From an uncultured Bacteroidales bacterium (GTDB lineage Bacteria > Bacteroidota > Bacteroidia > Bacteroidales > Bacteroidaceae), in assembly GCA_902775375.1 (NCBI GenBank), contig CACYLU010000016.1, positions 1 to 51,194 on the forward strand: DNA of 51,194 nucleotides. The letters run 5' to 3'. The notes below the pieces were generated by a model. That model did not search any database. It had not been told where the DNA came from and saw nothing but the letters and a program-made list of their open reading frames with translations. Numbering within the stretch: the stretch's first letter is position 1; every line of letters starts with the position of its first letter. Shown here one piece after another: positions 1 through 7,979 of this stretch. The translations under genes and the position numbers were made by a program.

Positions 1-2
1 CG

Positions 3-116
3 AGTCTGAAGGATGACAATAGGAGGTACATCGATGGTTTTAAGACTGCAGGAGAAAAGGTCTTTTTAATAAAAACTGACTATGAACAAATGATACAGTG
101 TATTTTAGACTTATAA
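3..116 (+). CDS. 3' end of an unidentified gene (partial)
   Basis: An open frame enters from the left edge and stops with TAA at 114-116, giving about 37 residues that end in YEQMIQCILDL. I do not recognise the family. The charged composition and the spacing of 42 bases to the next start look like real coding sequence, but a fragment this short could equally be another gene remnant like those at 599-1142. Confidence 0.4.
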   Translation, partial: SLKDDNRRYIDGFKTAGEKVFLIKTDYEQMIQCILDL

Positions 117-158
117 ATTCCAATTTAGCGAACCGAAAGAATCTGGAACAGAATCCTT

Positions 159-593
159 ATGAGCATCGAAGAACTTCTTGAACAACCTTATTACATCATG
201 GACATTCTGCCCATGCAAGTGCCTACTGATAGTGGCGGACAATATTTCAAGGTGGAACAATACTACCTGAACCATGTTGAGCGGTTAAGCTGTCAATATG
301 CTGATGTGTTGTTGAAACTGAACTGCTACTACGACCTGGTGTTCAGCTACGATGCTGAACATTGGCAACGGAACCCAGAACCAGAGAAAATAGTTCAGAT
401 GGTTAATGCCTGCTTATCGGAAGAACCCACGGAGATGTGTCTTTATGTCATGTTGGCAAAAGACTCGATGTTGCTTACGCTTCAGCGTGACACCACCCAC
501 ATGACGCTCTACAACCCAGCAGATGAACTCTTGCAACTGCTTTGCCAGTTAGCTTCAGTCGTAGGTTTGTTTGTATGGCCACCTACCAACTAA
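159..593 (+). CDS. conserved hypothetical protein, 144 aa
   Basis: A soluble acidic protein of 144 residues with no signal peptide, membrane segment or metal motif that I can see. Its pattern (start MSIEELLEQPYYIMDILP, a QYF motif near residue 28, end GLFVWPPTN) resembles an uncharacterised protein family of about 145 residues that I associate with Bacteroides. Function is unknown. The ATG at 159 gives the usual N-terminus of that family. It appears intact, unlike its right-hand neighbours, which are fragments. Confidence 0.6.
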   Translation: MSIEELLEQPYYIMDILPMQVPTDSGGQYFKVEQYYLNHVERLSCQYADVLLKLNCYYDLVFSYDAEHWQRNPEPEKIVQMVNACLSEEPTEMCLYVMLAKDSMLLTLQRDTTHMTLYNPADELLQLLCQLASVVGLFVWPPTN

Positions 594-598
594 ATAAT

Positions 599-859
599 AT
601 GAGAATGGAATATAAGAAATTGAATAACTGTGAGTGTTATGGCAAGACTGTTGCTCAGGTGGCTTTGAAGTTCCTGATTCAGAACGGCATCATCATTATT
701 CCCAAGACCACCCACAAGGAGCGTATGCAGGAGATTATCGAACTCTTCGACTTCACGCTCTCTGATGAAGACCTAAGGCAGATCCGCCTGCTTGATATAG
801 GTTGGAATATGACAGGCTGGCCATCCGATGCTCTCAAATACAATCCGGAAAGCATTTGA
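599..859 (+). pseudogene. aldo/keto reductase C-terminal remnant
   Basis: About 70 residues match the C-terminal part of aldo/keto reductases: YGKTVAQVALKFLIQNG, then IIIIPKTTHKERMQE (the conserved P-K-(S/T)-x-x-x-x-R cofactor-binding strand) and a terminal helix with FDFTLSDEDL. The N-terminal two thirds, including the catalytic D-Y-K-H residues, are missing. The first roughly 14 residues before YGKT do not look like the family, so the 5' junction lies near 640. A truncated, non-functional gene is the simplest reading. Confidence 0.75.
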
Positions 860-893
860 CAGAGAACGACAATTATCAGACAAATCGGAATAT

Positions 894-1142
894 ATGGAAA
901 AGATAAAGATACATGTATTGAGAACGGGTGAAGTGCGTGTTTCGCCCTATCTGCCTTTTGGCGGTGATGATTGCAGTCTATTGAAAGCTTCGGGCATTAC
1001 GACTCCGAAAAGCTTCACTTCTAATTTCTTTATCGAGGAAGCTGATACGTGGCGCGATGAAGCGCATCTGATGATTCACCGTCAGAGCGACTTGCATTTC
1101 TATATGGTTACGAAATGTGCCGAAATAGACTTCAAACGATGA
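894..1142 (+). pseudogene. chimeric remnant: MBL-fold N-terminus joined to a DUF5131-like piece
   Basis: The first 40 or so residues (from MEKIKIHVLRTGEVRVSPYL to KASGITTPKS) look like the start of a metallo-beta-lactamase-fold hydrolase of the lactonase-like type, ending before any HxHxDH metal motif. The rest (FFIEEADTWRDEAHLMIH, then SDLHFYMVTK) instead resembles the middle of phage/DUF5131 proteins. The two pieces are joined in frame, with stop at 1140-1142. This is best explained by deletion between two genes. The MBL part is more secure than the DUF5131 part, which I infer from motif memory only. Confidence 0.55.
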
Positions 1143-1187
1143 ATACCTAGCAGATAATAATGCTATTATAAAAAAGTTAACGAGTAT

Positions 1188-2027
1188 CTAAAAGATTTTG
1201 TAAGCTACTCGTATCTGCAGATTGGGCCATGCTTTCAACCACGAAAGGGCACCGCTGATGCCGGAGTTTTTACCCGATGATTTGATCTCCGTATCATTGT
1301 TCAGCACGAATCTTGGTGTACCCCAGAAAAGAAGGCCTGCATCTACGGCCAGACTGATACGATGAGCCTTTGCAAGATGCTGGCCAAAGCCAATCCCTAT
1401 ATAAGGCTTTACTGCATTGGTTTTCATGCGCACGTCGATATTGCCACGCTCATCTGCTGTGAACACATAGTCGCCGAACTTCAGTCCTATAGGTGGATAA
1501 TTAGTGAGGAAGGCGTGATTGTAATCTTCCACTTTCTGATTGGCATCATAAAGGAAGCCTAACGCACCTTCATTGGTATTGCGGAAGTGGATGAAGTTCT
1601 GACTACCTGCGAACAAACCTGCTGAGAAATAGAAAGGTTGGTAGTTGAAAGGATGTACCTCACCCATGATGTAGAAATTCCAAAAGCTAGGCGTAACGGC
1701 CAATTCTACCTTATCTACCATTTGTGAACGTTTCACGGCATCTGCTTCTACCAACTGCATTTCAGTGATTTCCGTTGCGGTGTTGATGGCCTTAAACTTG
1801 ACTCTACCAATATCCCAACCCGAAATGCCTGCCCTTACCGTTATTATCTTGTTGACTGGCATAACCACATCGATGCCAGTACCAGTCAGACCAGTTGTCA
1901 AACCCACAGAGAGGTGGTTGAACAGACCGTCCTCAGCATACAACTTGTCGGCATTTTGAGCCTTAACCCCTGCAGCCATAGATACAATCATAAAGAGAAT
2001 GATAAGTCTGTATATACTGTGTTTCAT
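1188..2027 (-). CDS. outer-membrane beta-barrel protein
   Basis: This 279-residue protein has an N-terminal signal peptide (MKHSIYRLIILFMIVSMAAG, cleavage probably after KAQ) and a mature part of alternating hydrophobic and polar stretches ending in an aromatic residue (RVAYKIF), as outer-membrane barrels do. I cannot name a substrate or subfamily. It starts 19 bases after the stop of the PI-PLC-like lipoprotein gene on the same strand and has no promoter of its own that I can see, so the two are probably cotranscribed and may serve the same surface function. Confidence 0.7.
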   Translation of the reverse strand: MKHSIYRLIILFMIVSMAAGVKAQNADKLYAEDGLFNHLSVGLTTGLTGTGIDVVMPVNKIITVRAGISGWDIGRVKFKAINTATEITEMQLVEADAVKRSQMVDKVELAVTPSFWNFYIMGEVHPFNYQPFYFSAGLFAGSQNFIHFRNTNEGALGFLYDANQKVEDYNHAFLTNYPPIGLKFGDYVFTADERGNIDVRMKTNAVKPYIGIGFGQHLAKAHRISLAVDAGLLFWGTPRFVLNNDTEIKSSGKNSGISGALSWLKAWPNLQIRVAYKIF

Positions 2028-2046
2028 ATCTTTTGTAATAAGAATT

Positions 2047-3276
2047 TTATTTAAAGTAAGGAGTGTTCGACTTGATAAGCAGATTAGTGAGCGACTGGCT
2101 CATCGGGTAGAAACCGTATAAATAGTCGCTAGTGTAGGGTGTACCACCATTGATGATACAATGTACGTAATCATGACAGGCCATGTCCATTGGCATAATG
2201 CCTACGGTGCCTTCGTAGCTCTGTAGGTCAGCAATGACTAGCGGATGCAAGTTAGCAGCATTGGTAATATATCCACGTGGTGACACCTCGGTATAGGCAG
2301 AACAGTGGTTCACAATCCAGATGTTATCGTCTTTAGCGGTAGCTTCACGTGCACTATGCATCATGTCTATTACCGTCTGTTGTTTGTTCTTCATCCGTTT
2401 CTCTGTGGTAGTCTTGTAGTAGTCCTGCTTGTAGAGAGTAGCCTTCACTGTAGCATCGTTCATGTTATACATGGCACAGCTGCGCTGGGCCTCAGGATTG
2501 AGATCCTCGTTTATATCTGGATCCTCGTCAGGCCAGTCACAGTATACTATGGGATAGTGGAAGAGGTCATTCAGCGGGCGTAGGTCGTAGCGGCTCAGCC
2601 ACAGGATCTTGCCACGCATCTCACCTACAGTGATATCTGGGCGCCAGTCCTCAACAAACAGCCCATCGTATTTCTGTTTGCTCAGTACCTTATTAAGCAG
2701 CACAGCCCAGTTGCTCTGGTTCTCCATACCATTGTCAGCCTGCAACTTGGCAATAAAGAATTCCGACGGATGATTCTTCAAGTAACGTTGCAACAGGTCT
2801 ATGGTCTCTTCAAAAGTAACGTCAATCTCACTGATTCCATGCGACAGGCGTAAAATCTGTTTCTCAGCTGGGTCTGTTGCCAATGTATCGATGCTCACCA
2901 CAGGACGAATGTCGAAGAAACGTAGGCCGCAGGCCATCTGCTCTTCTAGTGTGGATACCTGACTGATGGCCGTCGTATTGAACACATACTTCAGTACGGG
3001 TTGATAGAATCCCATGCCAGTCATTGTATCGTGGGTGCCTGGGATGCTCAATTTGCACACCTTAGTATCATCCTTTACCATGCCCAGCCAGTCGGTGATA
3101 GGTGTAGGTAAATCGTAGGCAATGACGATAGTGTCCTTGTATCCCTCTGAGAAGAGGAATGGCGAGTCGAGGGAGACTTCTTCATCATAAACTTTTTCCA
3201 AGTCCTCATCATTACAACTGTTCAGCACTGTCATGGCCATAATAGCCAAGAAAGCATACATTAGTTTTCTATTCAT
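2047..3276 (-). CDS. PI-PLC X-domain-like lipoprotein (phosphodiesterase)
   Basis: A 409-residue lipoprotein: signal peptide with a lipobox ending LNS-Cys21, then a phosphatidylinositol-specific phospholipase C catalytic domain. The two catalytic histidines of bacterial PI-PLCs are visible in IPGTHDT (His82) and LSHG (about residue 148), with the intervening RFFDIRP strand. Such enzymes cleave the phosphodiester of phosphatidylinositol or GPI-type lipids; the actual substrate here is unknown. An upstream in-frame Met (3318) is rejected because a TAACTTTG -7 box at 3306-3313 would lie downstream of it. Probably exported to the outer membrane and cotranscribed with the barrel gene downstream. 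Confidence 0.85.
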   Translation of the reverse strand: MNRKLMYAFLAIMAMTVLNSCNDEDLEKVYDEEVSLDSPFLFSEGYKDTIVIAYDLPTPITDWLGMVKDDTKVCKLSIPGTHDTMTGMGFYQPVLKYVFNTTAISQVSTLEEQMACGLRFFDIRPVVSIDTLATDPAEKQILRLSHGISEIDVTFEETIDLLQRYLKNHPSEFFIAKLQADNGMENQSNWAVLLNKVLSKQKYDGLFVEDWRPDITVGEMRGKILWLSRYDLRPLNDLFHYPIVYCDWPDEDPDINEDLNPEAQRSCAMYNMNDATVKATLYKQDYYKTTTEKRMKNKQQTVIDMMHSAREATAKDDNIWIVNHCSAYTEVSPRGYITNAANLHPLVIADLQSYEGTVGIMPMDMACHDYVHCIINGGTPYTSDYLYGFYPMSQSLTNLLIKSNTPYFK

Positions 3277-3305
3277 AGATTTCCTGTTTTTTTCACTATA
3301 GCTTG

Positions 3306-3313
3306 CAAAGTTA
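3306..3313 (-). promoter_or_regulatory. -7 box of PI-PLC operon
   Basis: TAACTTTG on the minus strand fits the Bacteroidetes TAnnTTTG element and lies 30 bases upstream of the ATG at 3276. No good TTTG -33 element is seen. Confidence 0.55.
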
Positions 3314-3620
3314 CTCAAACTTTTGCAGACTTATGTTATTTAAAGTTTTTTTGTACTATAAATTTACTATCTATTTCCCATTGCTACTTTTCTCATTGCC
3401 AAATCACACTATCAGTCATAGGATTGTCTACCCCCCCGATCAAGGATATAGAGACCATATGATGCCTTTTGTCTGGAAGAAGTTCAGACTAAAGTTACAA
3501 GCAGCATATCAATCGTACAAAAGAGAAAGATGAAAAAACTGTATAGATAGTACTTGGAACAGAATATTGTATCCCTATATTAAATATCAATAACAATACT
3601 AATCATGTATTATTTTTTAT

Positions 3621-3629
3621 TACTTTTGC
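3621..3629 (+). promoter_or_regulatory. -7 box upstream of sugar transporter
   Basis: TACTTTTGC matches the Bacteroidetes TAnnTTTG -7 element. It lies about 170 bases upstream of the transporter start, leaving a long leader that contains the palindromes at 3645-3672. Confidence 0.55.
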
Positions 3630-3644
3630 AAAATCAAAGGGACC

Positions 3645-3672
3645 ACGTCATGATGACGTTGATGTCATCAAC
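3645..3672. promoter_or_regulatory. paired palindromic operator candidates
   Basis: Two 15-bp palindromes overlap by two bases: ACGTCA-TGA-TGACGT (3645-3659) and GTTGATG-T-CATCAAC (3658-3672). They sit about 16 bases downstream of the -7 box of the sugar-transporter promoter, a repressor-like position. The regulator is unknown; LacI- or GntR-type sugar regulators are plausible guesses. Confidence 0.5.
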
Positions 3673-3797
3673 TTAGAATTGGGACGAAAGACTCCTATAT
3701 GATAATTGTTGGTGATTTGAACTACCCTAAAGATGTACAACAAGTTCCCGTAATATGCAAAATAATAATTAAATATAAACTATTTTTCTACTCTCAT

Positions 3798-5060
3798 ATG
3801 ACTCAACAATCACACACTCCCCTCACAGAACGTCGCTATGTAATGCCGTTCGTTCTCATCACATCATTGTTTTTCCTTTGGGGCTTTGCCCGTGCTATAT
3901 TAGACGTGCTTAACAAGCATTTCCAAGCTGAATTGGACATCTCCATTACCCAGTCATCATTCATACAGGTGACTACCTATCTAGGTTATTTCCTAATGGC
4001 CATTCCTGCAGGTCTACTCATTAACAGAATGGGCTATAAACACGGCGTTGTCGTGGGACTACTACTCTATGCCGTTGGAGCCTTCCTTTTTGTTCCAGGT
4101 ACATGGACAAATTCATTTTCAGCCTATCTTGTAGCACTTTTCGTCATTGCCTGTGGTCTTGTATTCCTAGAAACAGCCGCTAATCCATACGCTACTGAAC
4201 TTGGTCCTAGTGAAACGGCAAGTAGTCGTCTCAACCTTTCTCAATCGTTTAATGGCATGGGGTCAGCTCTCGCACCCATAGTAGTTGGTGGGTTGCTCTT
4301 TAGCGGAACTGGAGCCGATGTCTCACTTCCCTATATCTTTATGGGCGTTATTGTACTTTTGGTAGCATTTGTATTCTCACGCACCGAATTGCCTGAGATA
4401 CAGATTGAGAAAGAATCTTTAATGGAAAACAACCTATCAGAAACGGAAAATTACAAAGCTTCTGGATTAACCAAACTTCGCCAACTCATTCAGAATCGCA
4501 CATTCCTTTTCGGGCTCTTTGCCTTACTTTGCTACGAAGTGAGTGAGATAAGCATAAACAGCTACTTCGTGAACTTCACTACAGGCATGGGATGGCTTTC
4601 GGCAGCCAATGCCTCCTACATTTTAGGATTATCGTTGTTCATTTTTATGGGTGGTCGTTTTGTTGGCAGTTGGATTATGCGTCGTGTTCCTGCCGAACGA
4701 GTCTTATACTGGTGTGCATGTGGCACAGTTTTAAGCATCGCTTTGCTTCTTCTGAATAGTCAACTGTCTATCTTCAATTACAATATTTCCCTAGTCCTTC
4801 TCATCGCCAACTACTTCTTTGAAGCCATCATGTTTCCTACCATTTTCTCTCTTACACTGCACGGTTTAGGCTCTCTCACGAAAAGTGCCTCTTCACTGCT
4901 GATGATGACACCTGTAGGAGGATGTGGATTCTTGCTAATGGCTTTATTGGCCGACTATTCCGGTTCTTTAGTACTCCCCTTCCTCATCCCTCTAGCTGGG
5001 TATGTTGTCGTTTTCATCTTTGCCCGCAGCAAGATTATTGACGGTAGCGTTAGTGTATGA
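3798..5060 (+). CDS. sugar:proton symporter, FucP/FHS-type MFS
   Basis: A 420-residue, 12-helix major facilitator protein of the fucose/glucose/galactose:H+ symporter (FHS) family. Family marks are FFLWGFARAILDVLNKHFQ in helix 1 (residues 25-43) and the ETAANPYATELGP motif near residue 125. It would import a hexose into the cytoplasm. The ATG at 3798 is preferred over 3699 because it yields the usual N-terminus directly before ERRYVMPF. The 3' end overlaps the convergent PfkB kinase gene by 69 bases, and transport plus kinase form a plausible uptake-and-phosphorylation pair. Confidence 0.85.
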   Translation: MTQQSHTPLTERRYVMPFVLITSLFFLWGFARAILDVLNKHFQAELDISITQSSFIQVTTYLGYFLMAIPAGLLINRMGYKHGVVVGLLLYAVGAFLFVPGTWTNSFSAYLVALFVIACGLVFLETAANPYATELGPSETASSRLNLSQSFNGMGSALAPIVVGGLLFSGTGADVSLPYIFMGVIVLLVAFVFSRTELPEIQIEKESLMENNLSETENYKASGLTKLRQLIQNRTFLFGLFALLCYEVSEISINSYFVNFTTGMGWLSAANASYILGLSLFIFMGGRFVGSWIMRRVPAERVLYWCACGTVLSIALLLLNSQLSIFNYNISLVLLIANYFFEAIMFPTIFSLTLHGLGSLTKSASSLLMMTPVGGCGFLLMALLADYSGSLVLPFLIPLAGYVVVFIFARSKIIDGSVSV

Positions 5061-5987
5061 TTTTTTGAGCCGTTGAAGTGCATCTTCCATTGTACCTAAA
5101 AAAGGGCCAGAAGCTTCCAACTTAATACTAGCTACAGCCGAAGCTATGCGCGCTGCCTGCTCTGGTGTATCACCCAAATGACGGCGTAGTACATAGGCCA
5201 TCACATACGTATCACCACACCCTGTTGCATCTACGATCCGAAGAGGTTCACAGGCAGGGATATCGAAGAACTGACCATCTACATAGACCACTGAACCATA
5301 ACTGCCAAGCGTAAGCAACACCTCGCGCACGCCCCACTGGGCCAACATTTCACAGGCGCGATGTTGATCAGGCTCACCTGTAAGAACCTCTATTTCGTAT
5401 TCATTCACTTTTAAGATATCGACATAGCGAAGAGCTTCAATTTTATCTTTCCACTCACATGCGAATACCTTATCTCCACGCACCTCACGCAAGTATCCCT
5501 GAACATCCACAACTAATGTGCCACGTTTTGATAAAAAGCGTATGGTAGAGAGATCGAAATCGTCAGCCAAAAGGGTTCCAAGTACTATATATCGGGCATT
5601 GACATCGCCCAGTTTCTCGCAAGAGAATGGGTCAGCTTTAGCCCTAACTCGCTGTCGGCGATTATTCTGATTTGCATCGTAGATATTCTCGAAGTAGACC
5701 GTCTCGCGACTTGGAATGACATCAACCTCAATGCCCTCACGACGCATATCATTTACAACTTTCATGTCCTTTTCAGACAAAGAGGTAATGAGACGATAGC
5801 TAATGTCATCACGCTCCCCAAGGAGGTGGCGTATGCCATATGAAAAGTAGAATGATGTTCCTCCTGGCATATGCACTTCGCGGTCAGGTGTGACAATTCG
5901 ATCATGCGTGATATGACCAATGCAGATTATATCGGTTTTTTTTGCCTCAGTTGGGTAATTAGTTTTTGTTTTGAGACCTTGATCCAT
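4992..5987 (-). CDS. PfkB-family carbohydrate kinase
   Basis: A cytoplasmic ribokinase-fold kinase of 331 residues. The N-terminal substrate-binding GG motif (MPGGTSFYFSYG, about residues 40-51) and the C-terminal anion-hole motif DATGCGDTY (about 251-259), with the catalytic Asp in CGD, are both visible; the usual GAGD is GCGD here. The sugar cannot be read from sequence. Its C-terminus is encoded on the opposite strand of the transporter's last 69 bases. A minus-strand TACTTTTG box at 6034-6041 is the likely promoter. Confidence 0.85.
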   Translation of the reverse strand: MDQGLKTKTNYPTEAKKTDIICIGHITHDRIVTPDREVHMPGGTSFYFSYGIRHLLGERDDISYRLITSLSEKDMKVVNDMRREGIEVDVIPSRETVYFENIYDANQNNRRQRVRAKADPFSCEKLGDVNARYIVLGTLLADDFDLSTIRFLSKRGTLVVDVQGYLREVRGDKVFACEWKDKIEALRYVDILKVNEYEIEVLTGEPDQHRACEMLAQWGVREVLLTLGSYGSVVYVDGQFFDIPACEPLRIVDATGCGDTYVMAYVLRRHLGDTPEQAARIASAVASIKLEASGPFLGTMEDALQRLKKSYTNATVNNLAAGKDENDNIPS

Positions 5988-6033
5988 AGTTGTAGATTAC
6001 AACACAATAAATATATTAGTCAAATTTATGGTT

Positions 6034-6041
6034 CAAAAGTA
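6034..6041 (-). promoter_or_regulatory. -7 box of PfkB kinase gene
   Basis: TACTTTTG on the minus strand, 47 bases upstream of the ATG at 5987. No clear TTTG -33 partner. Confidence 0.5.
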
Positions 6042-6145
6042 CAAAAAAAAACACTAATTGTTTTATCTATTATTATTTTTGTTTTTAAATCCGTTATGGA
6101 GTGGCGTATGATAAAAATAGAATTTCTTCTTTAACCCAATGGATT

Positions 6146-6441
6146 TTACTTAGTTACCTTCTTTCCATCAAGATATGCGACATTCATCTGGTCAACGGTA
6201 ATCTTCTCCCAAACATGTTCTAATACGTATATCTCATGAACGAGATACTCGTCCAGTTCTTGACGGCTCTAAAATCCATTACTAATACAGATCCTTTAAG
6301 GTTTCCTTCTTCATCCAGCAAGCCGCCTGCACAAACAAGATGTTCTTTCATCCTATCCATATCTTCGAAGTGACGGGAACGTACCTCCATTCTCTTCTCC
6401 AGTTTTCTTTCACCATCTATAGCCCTGATTACAAACTTCAT
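6146..6441 (-). pseudogene. YciI-family protein, broken by a -1 frameshift
   Basis: Reading from ATG 6441 gives a YCII-related domain (MKFVIRAIDGE, then GGLLDEEGNLKGSVLVMDF), a fold of small, mostly uncharacterised enzymes. Just after VMDF the frame shifts and meets an early stop at 6220. In the +1 frame the family's C-terminus continues perfectly: RQELDEYLVHEIYVLEHVW, ending LDGKKVTK at TAA 6146-6148. One missing base near 6269-6270 (TTTTAAGAGC becoming TTTTAGAGC) explains it. Repaired, the protein is about 98 residues, normal for the family. It is the last gene of the porin-symporter operon, 10 bases after it. Confidence 0.85.
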
Positions 6442-6451
6442 ATTAATGATA

Positions 6452-7975
6452 TTATTTACTATAACACTCAAAGATGGTATCCACCACATTCTTCGGCAAC
6501 TTCTTTGTAAAAAAACTTACAATCCATACAACAGGAAAGCCCCCTACCATAGCAATGGCGCCACAATTGATGGGGTTGATAGGATTACCCATCAACATAT
6601 TAACCACTGTAAGACCAACACCCCAAATGAAGCAAGCCCATACCGAAGCAGTTGTTACGTTACGTGAGTAAAGGCCCAACATGAAAGGAGCTAAGAAGGC
6701 TCCAGCCAATGCACCCCATGAGATTCCCATCAACTGGGCGATAAATGTTGGAGGGTTAAGGGCAATCAGTAACGAAATTGCAATAAAGAACATGATCAAT
6801 ACACGCATCACCACTACTTTACGACGTTCAATCTTCTCTGATACGATATCGTCGATAGCTCCTTCTTCTACCTCACCAGGCAATGATTTTTTGTCACGAT
6901 AGATAAGATCAAGTGTCATTGTACTAGATGAGGTTAGTACCAATGAAGCAAGTGTGGACATGGAAGCAGAAAGTACTAAAAGTACCACAAGGGCAATCAG
7001 TCCATCTGGCAAAGTGACAAGCATAGCAGGTACAATCGAATCGAATGCAATCTTACCATTCGCTATCACAGGTTCATACAAGCGGCCAAATCCGCCTAAG
7101 AAATAGCAACCACCTGCCACGATAAATGCGAAGATAGTAGAAATGACAGTACCACGTTTGATGGCACTCTCGTCAGTTATGGAATAGAATTTACCTACCA
7201 TCTGGGGCAATCCCATTGTGCCCAAAGAAGTAAGCACTACCACACCTAATAGTCCCCAAGGATCTGGACCGAATAAAGAGGTATAACCACCAGAACCAGG
7301 TTTGGTGCTACCATCAGCAGGCAACACGGATAATTTAGAAACAGCCTCGGAAAGTCCTCCTTGAGCGGCTATCACTGCCACTATCACCGCTACGATGCCA
7401 AAGAGCATGATGATGCCCTGTATGAAATCGTTCATCGCTGTAGCTTTGTAACCGCCCAAAATCACATAAACGGCAGTTAAAATAGCCATAATGATAACGC
7501 AATACTCATAGGGAATGCCAAATCCCATCTCAAATAAAGTAGAAATGCCTTTATACACACCAGCAGTATAGGGTATAAGAAAAACAAAAGCAATGATAGA
7601 TGCTGCAACTCTCAAACCCTGATCGGCAAAACGAGTGCCGAAGAAATCAGGCATAGTGCGACTTTCTATGTGTTGTGTCATTAACTTTGTGCGGCGACCT
7701 AACAAAAGCCAAGCCAGCAACGAGCCAATTACGGCGTTGCCTATACCTATCCATGCAGATGACAAACCATATTTCCATCCAAATTGACCTGCATAGCCAA
7801 CAAAAACGACAGCAGAGAAATAACTTGTTCCAAAAGCGAAAGCAGTCAGCCAAGGGCCAACGGCACGACCGCCCAAAACGAAACCTTCAACACTACTGGC
7901 CTGTTTGCGGGTATAAACACCCACACCAATCATTACAGCCAGAAAAACAATCGTCAATAATACTTTAATAACCAT
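6452..7975 (-). CDS. sodium:solute symporter (SSS family)
   Basis: A 507-residue inner-membrane protein with about 13 hydrophobic helices and the SSS/PutP-family pattern: KQASSVEGFVLGGRAVGPWL after helix 1 (residues 24-43), the GTSYFSAVVFVGYAGQFGW segment (49-67) and a Ser-rich SASMSTLASLVLTSSS helix corresponding to the Na+ site region. It imports an organic solute with sodium; the substrate is not evident. It begins 4 bases after the porin stop, so porin and symporter likely form an outer-plus-inner membrane uptake route. Confidence 0.85.
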   Translation of the reverse strand: MVIKVLLTIVFLAVMIGVGVYTRKQASSVEGFVLGGRAVGPWLTAFAFGTSYFSAVVFVGYAGQFGWKYGLSSAWIGIGNAVIGSLLAWLLLGRRTKLMTQHIESRTMPDFFGTRFADQGLRVAASIIAFVFLIPYTAGVYKGISTLFEMGFGIPYEYCVIIMAILTAVYVILGGYKATAMNDFIQGIIMLFGIVAVIVAVIAAQGGLSEAVSKLSVLPADGSTKPGSGGYTSLFGPDPWGLLGVVVLTSLGTMGLPQMVGKFYSITDESAIKRGTVISTIFAFIVAGGCYFLGGFGRLYEPVIANGKIAFDSIVPAMLVTLPDGLIALVVLLVLSASMSTLASLVLTSSSTMTLDLIYRDKKSLPGEVEEGAIDDIVSEKIERRKVVVMRVLIMFFIAISLLIALNPPTFIAQLMGISWGALAGAFLAPFMLGLYSRNVTTASVWACFIWGVGLTVVNMLMGNPINPINCGAIAMVGGFPVVWIVSFFTKKLPKNVVDTIFECYSK

Positions 7976-7979
7976 AACT

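Larger units (their letters stand above)
3277..3797. other. 521-bp intergenic region between divergent genes
   Basis: No convincing gene. It contains the leftward promoter of the PI-PLC operon near 3306-3313, the rightward promoter of the sugar transporter at 3621-3629 and two palindromes at 3645-3672. A 76-codon open frame (3303-3533) has no recognisable features and overlaps the leftward promoter. Confidence 0.6.

Noticed and set aside
3303-3533. 76-codon open frame on the plus strand
   Set aside because: Starts at the PI-PLC promoter region, has no recognisable domain and an atypical composition; treated as chance.
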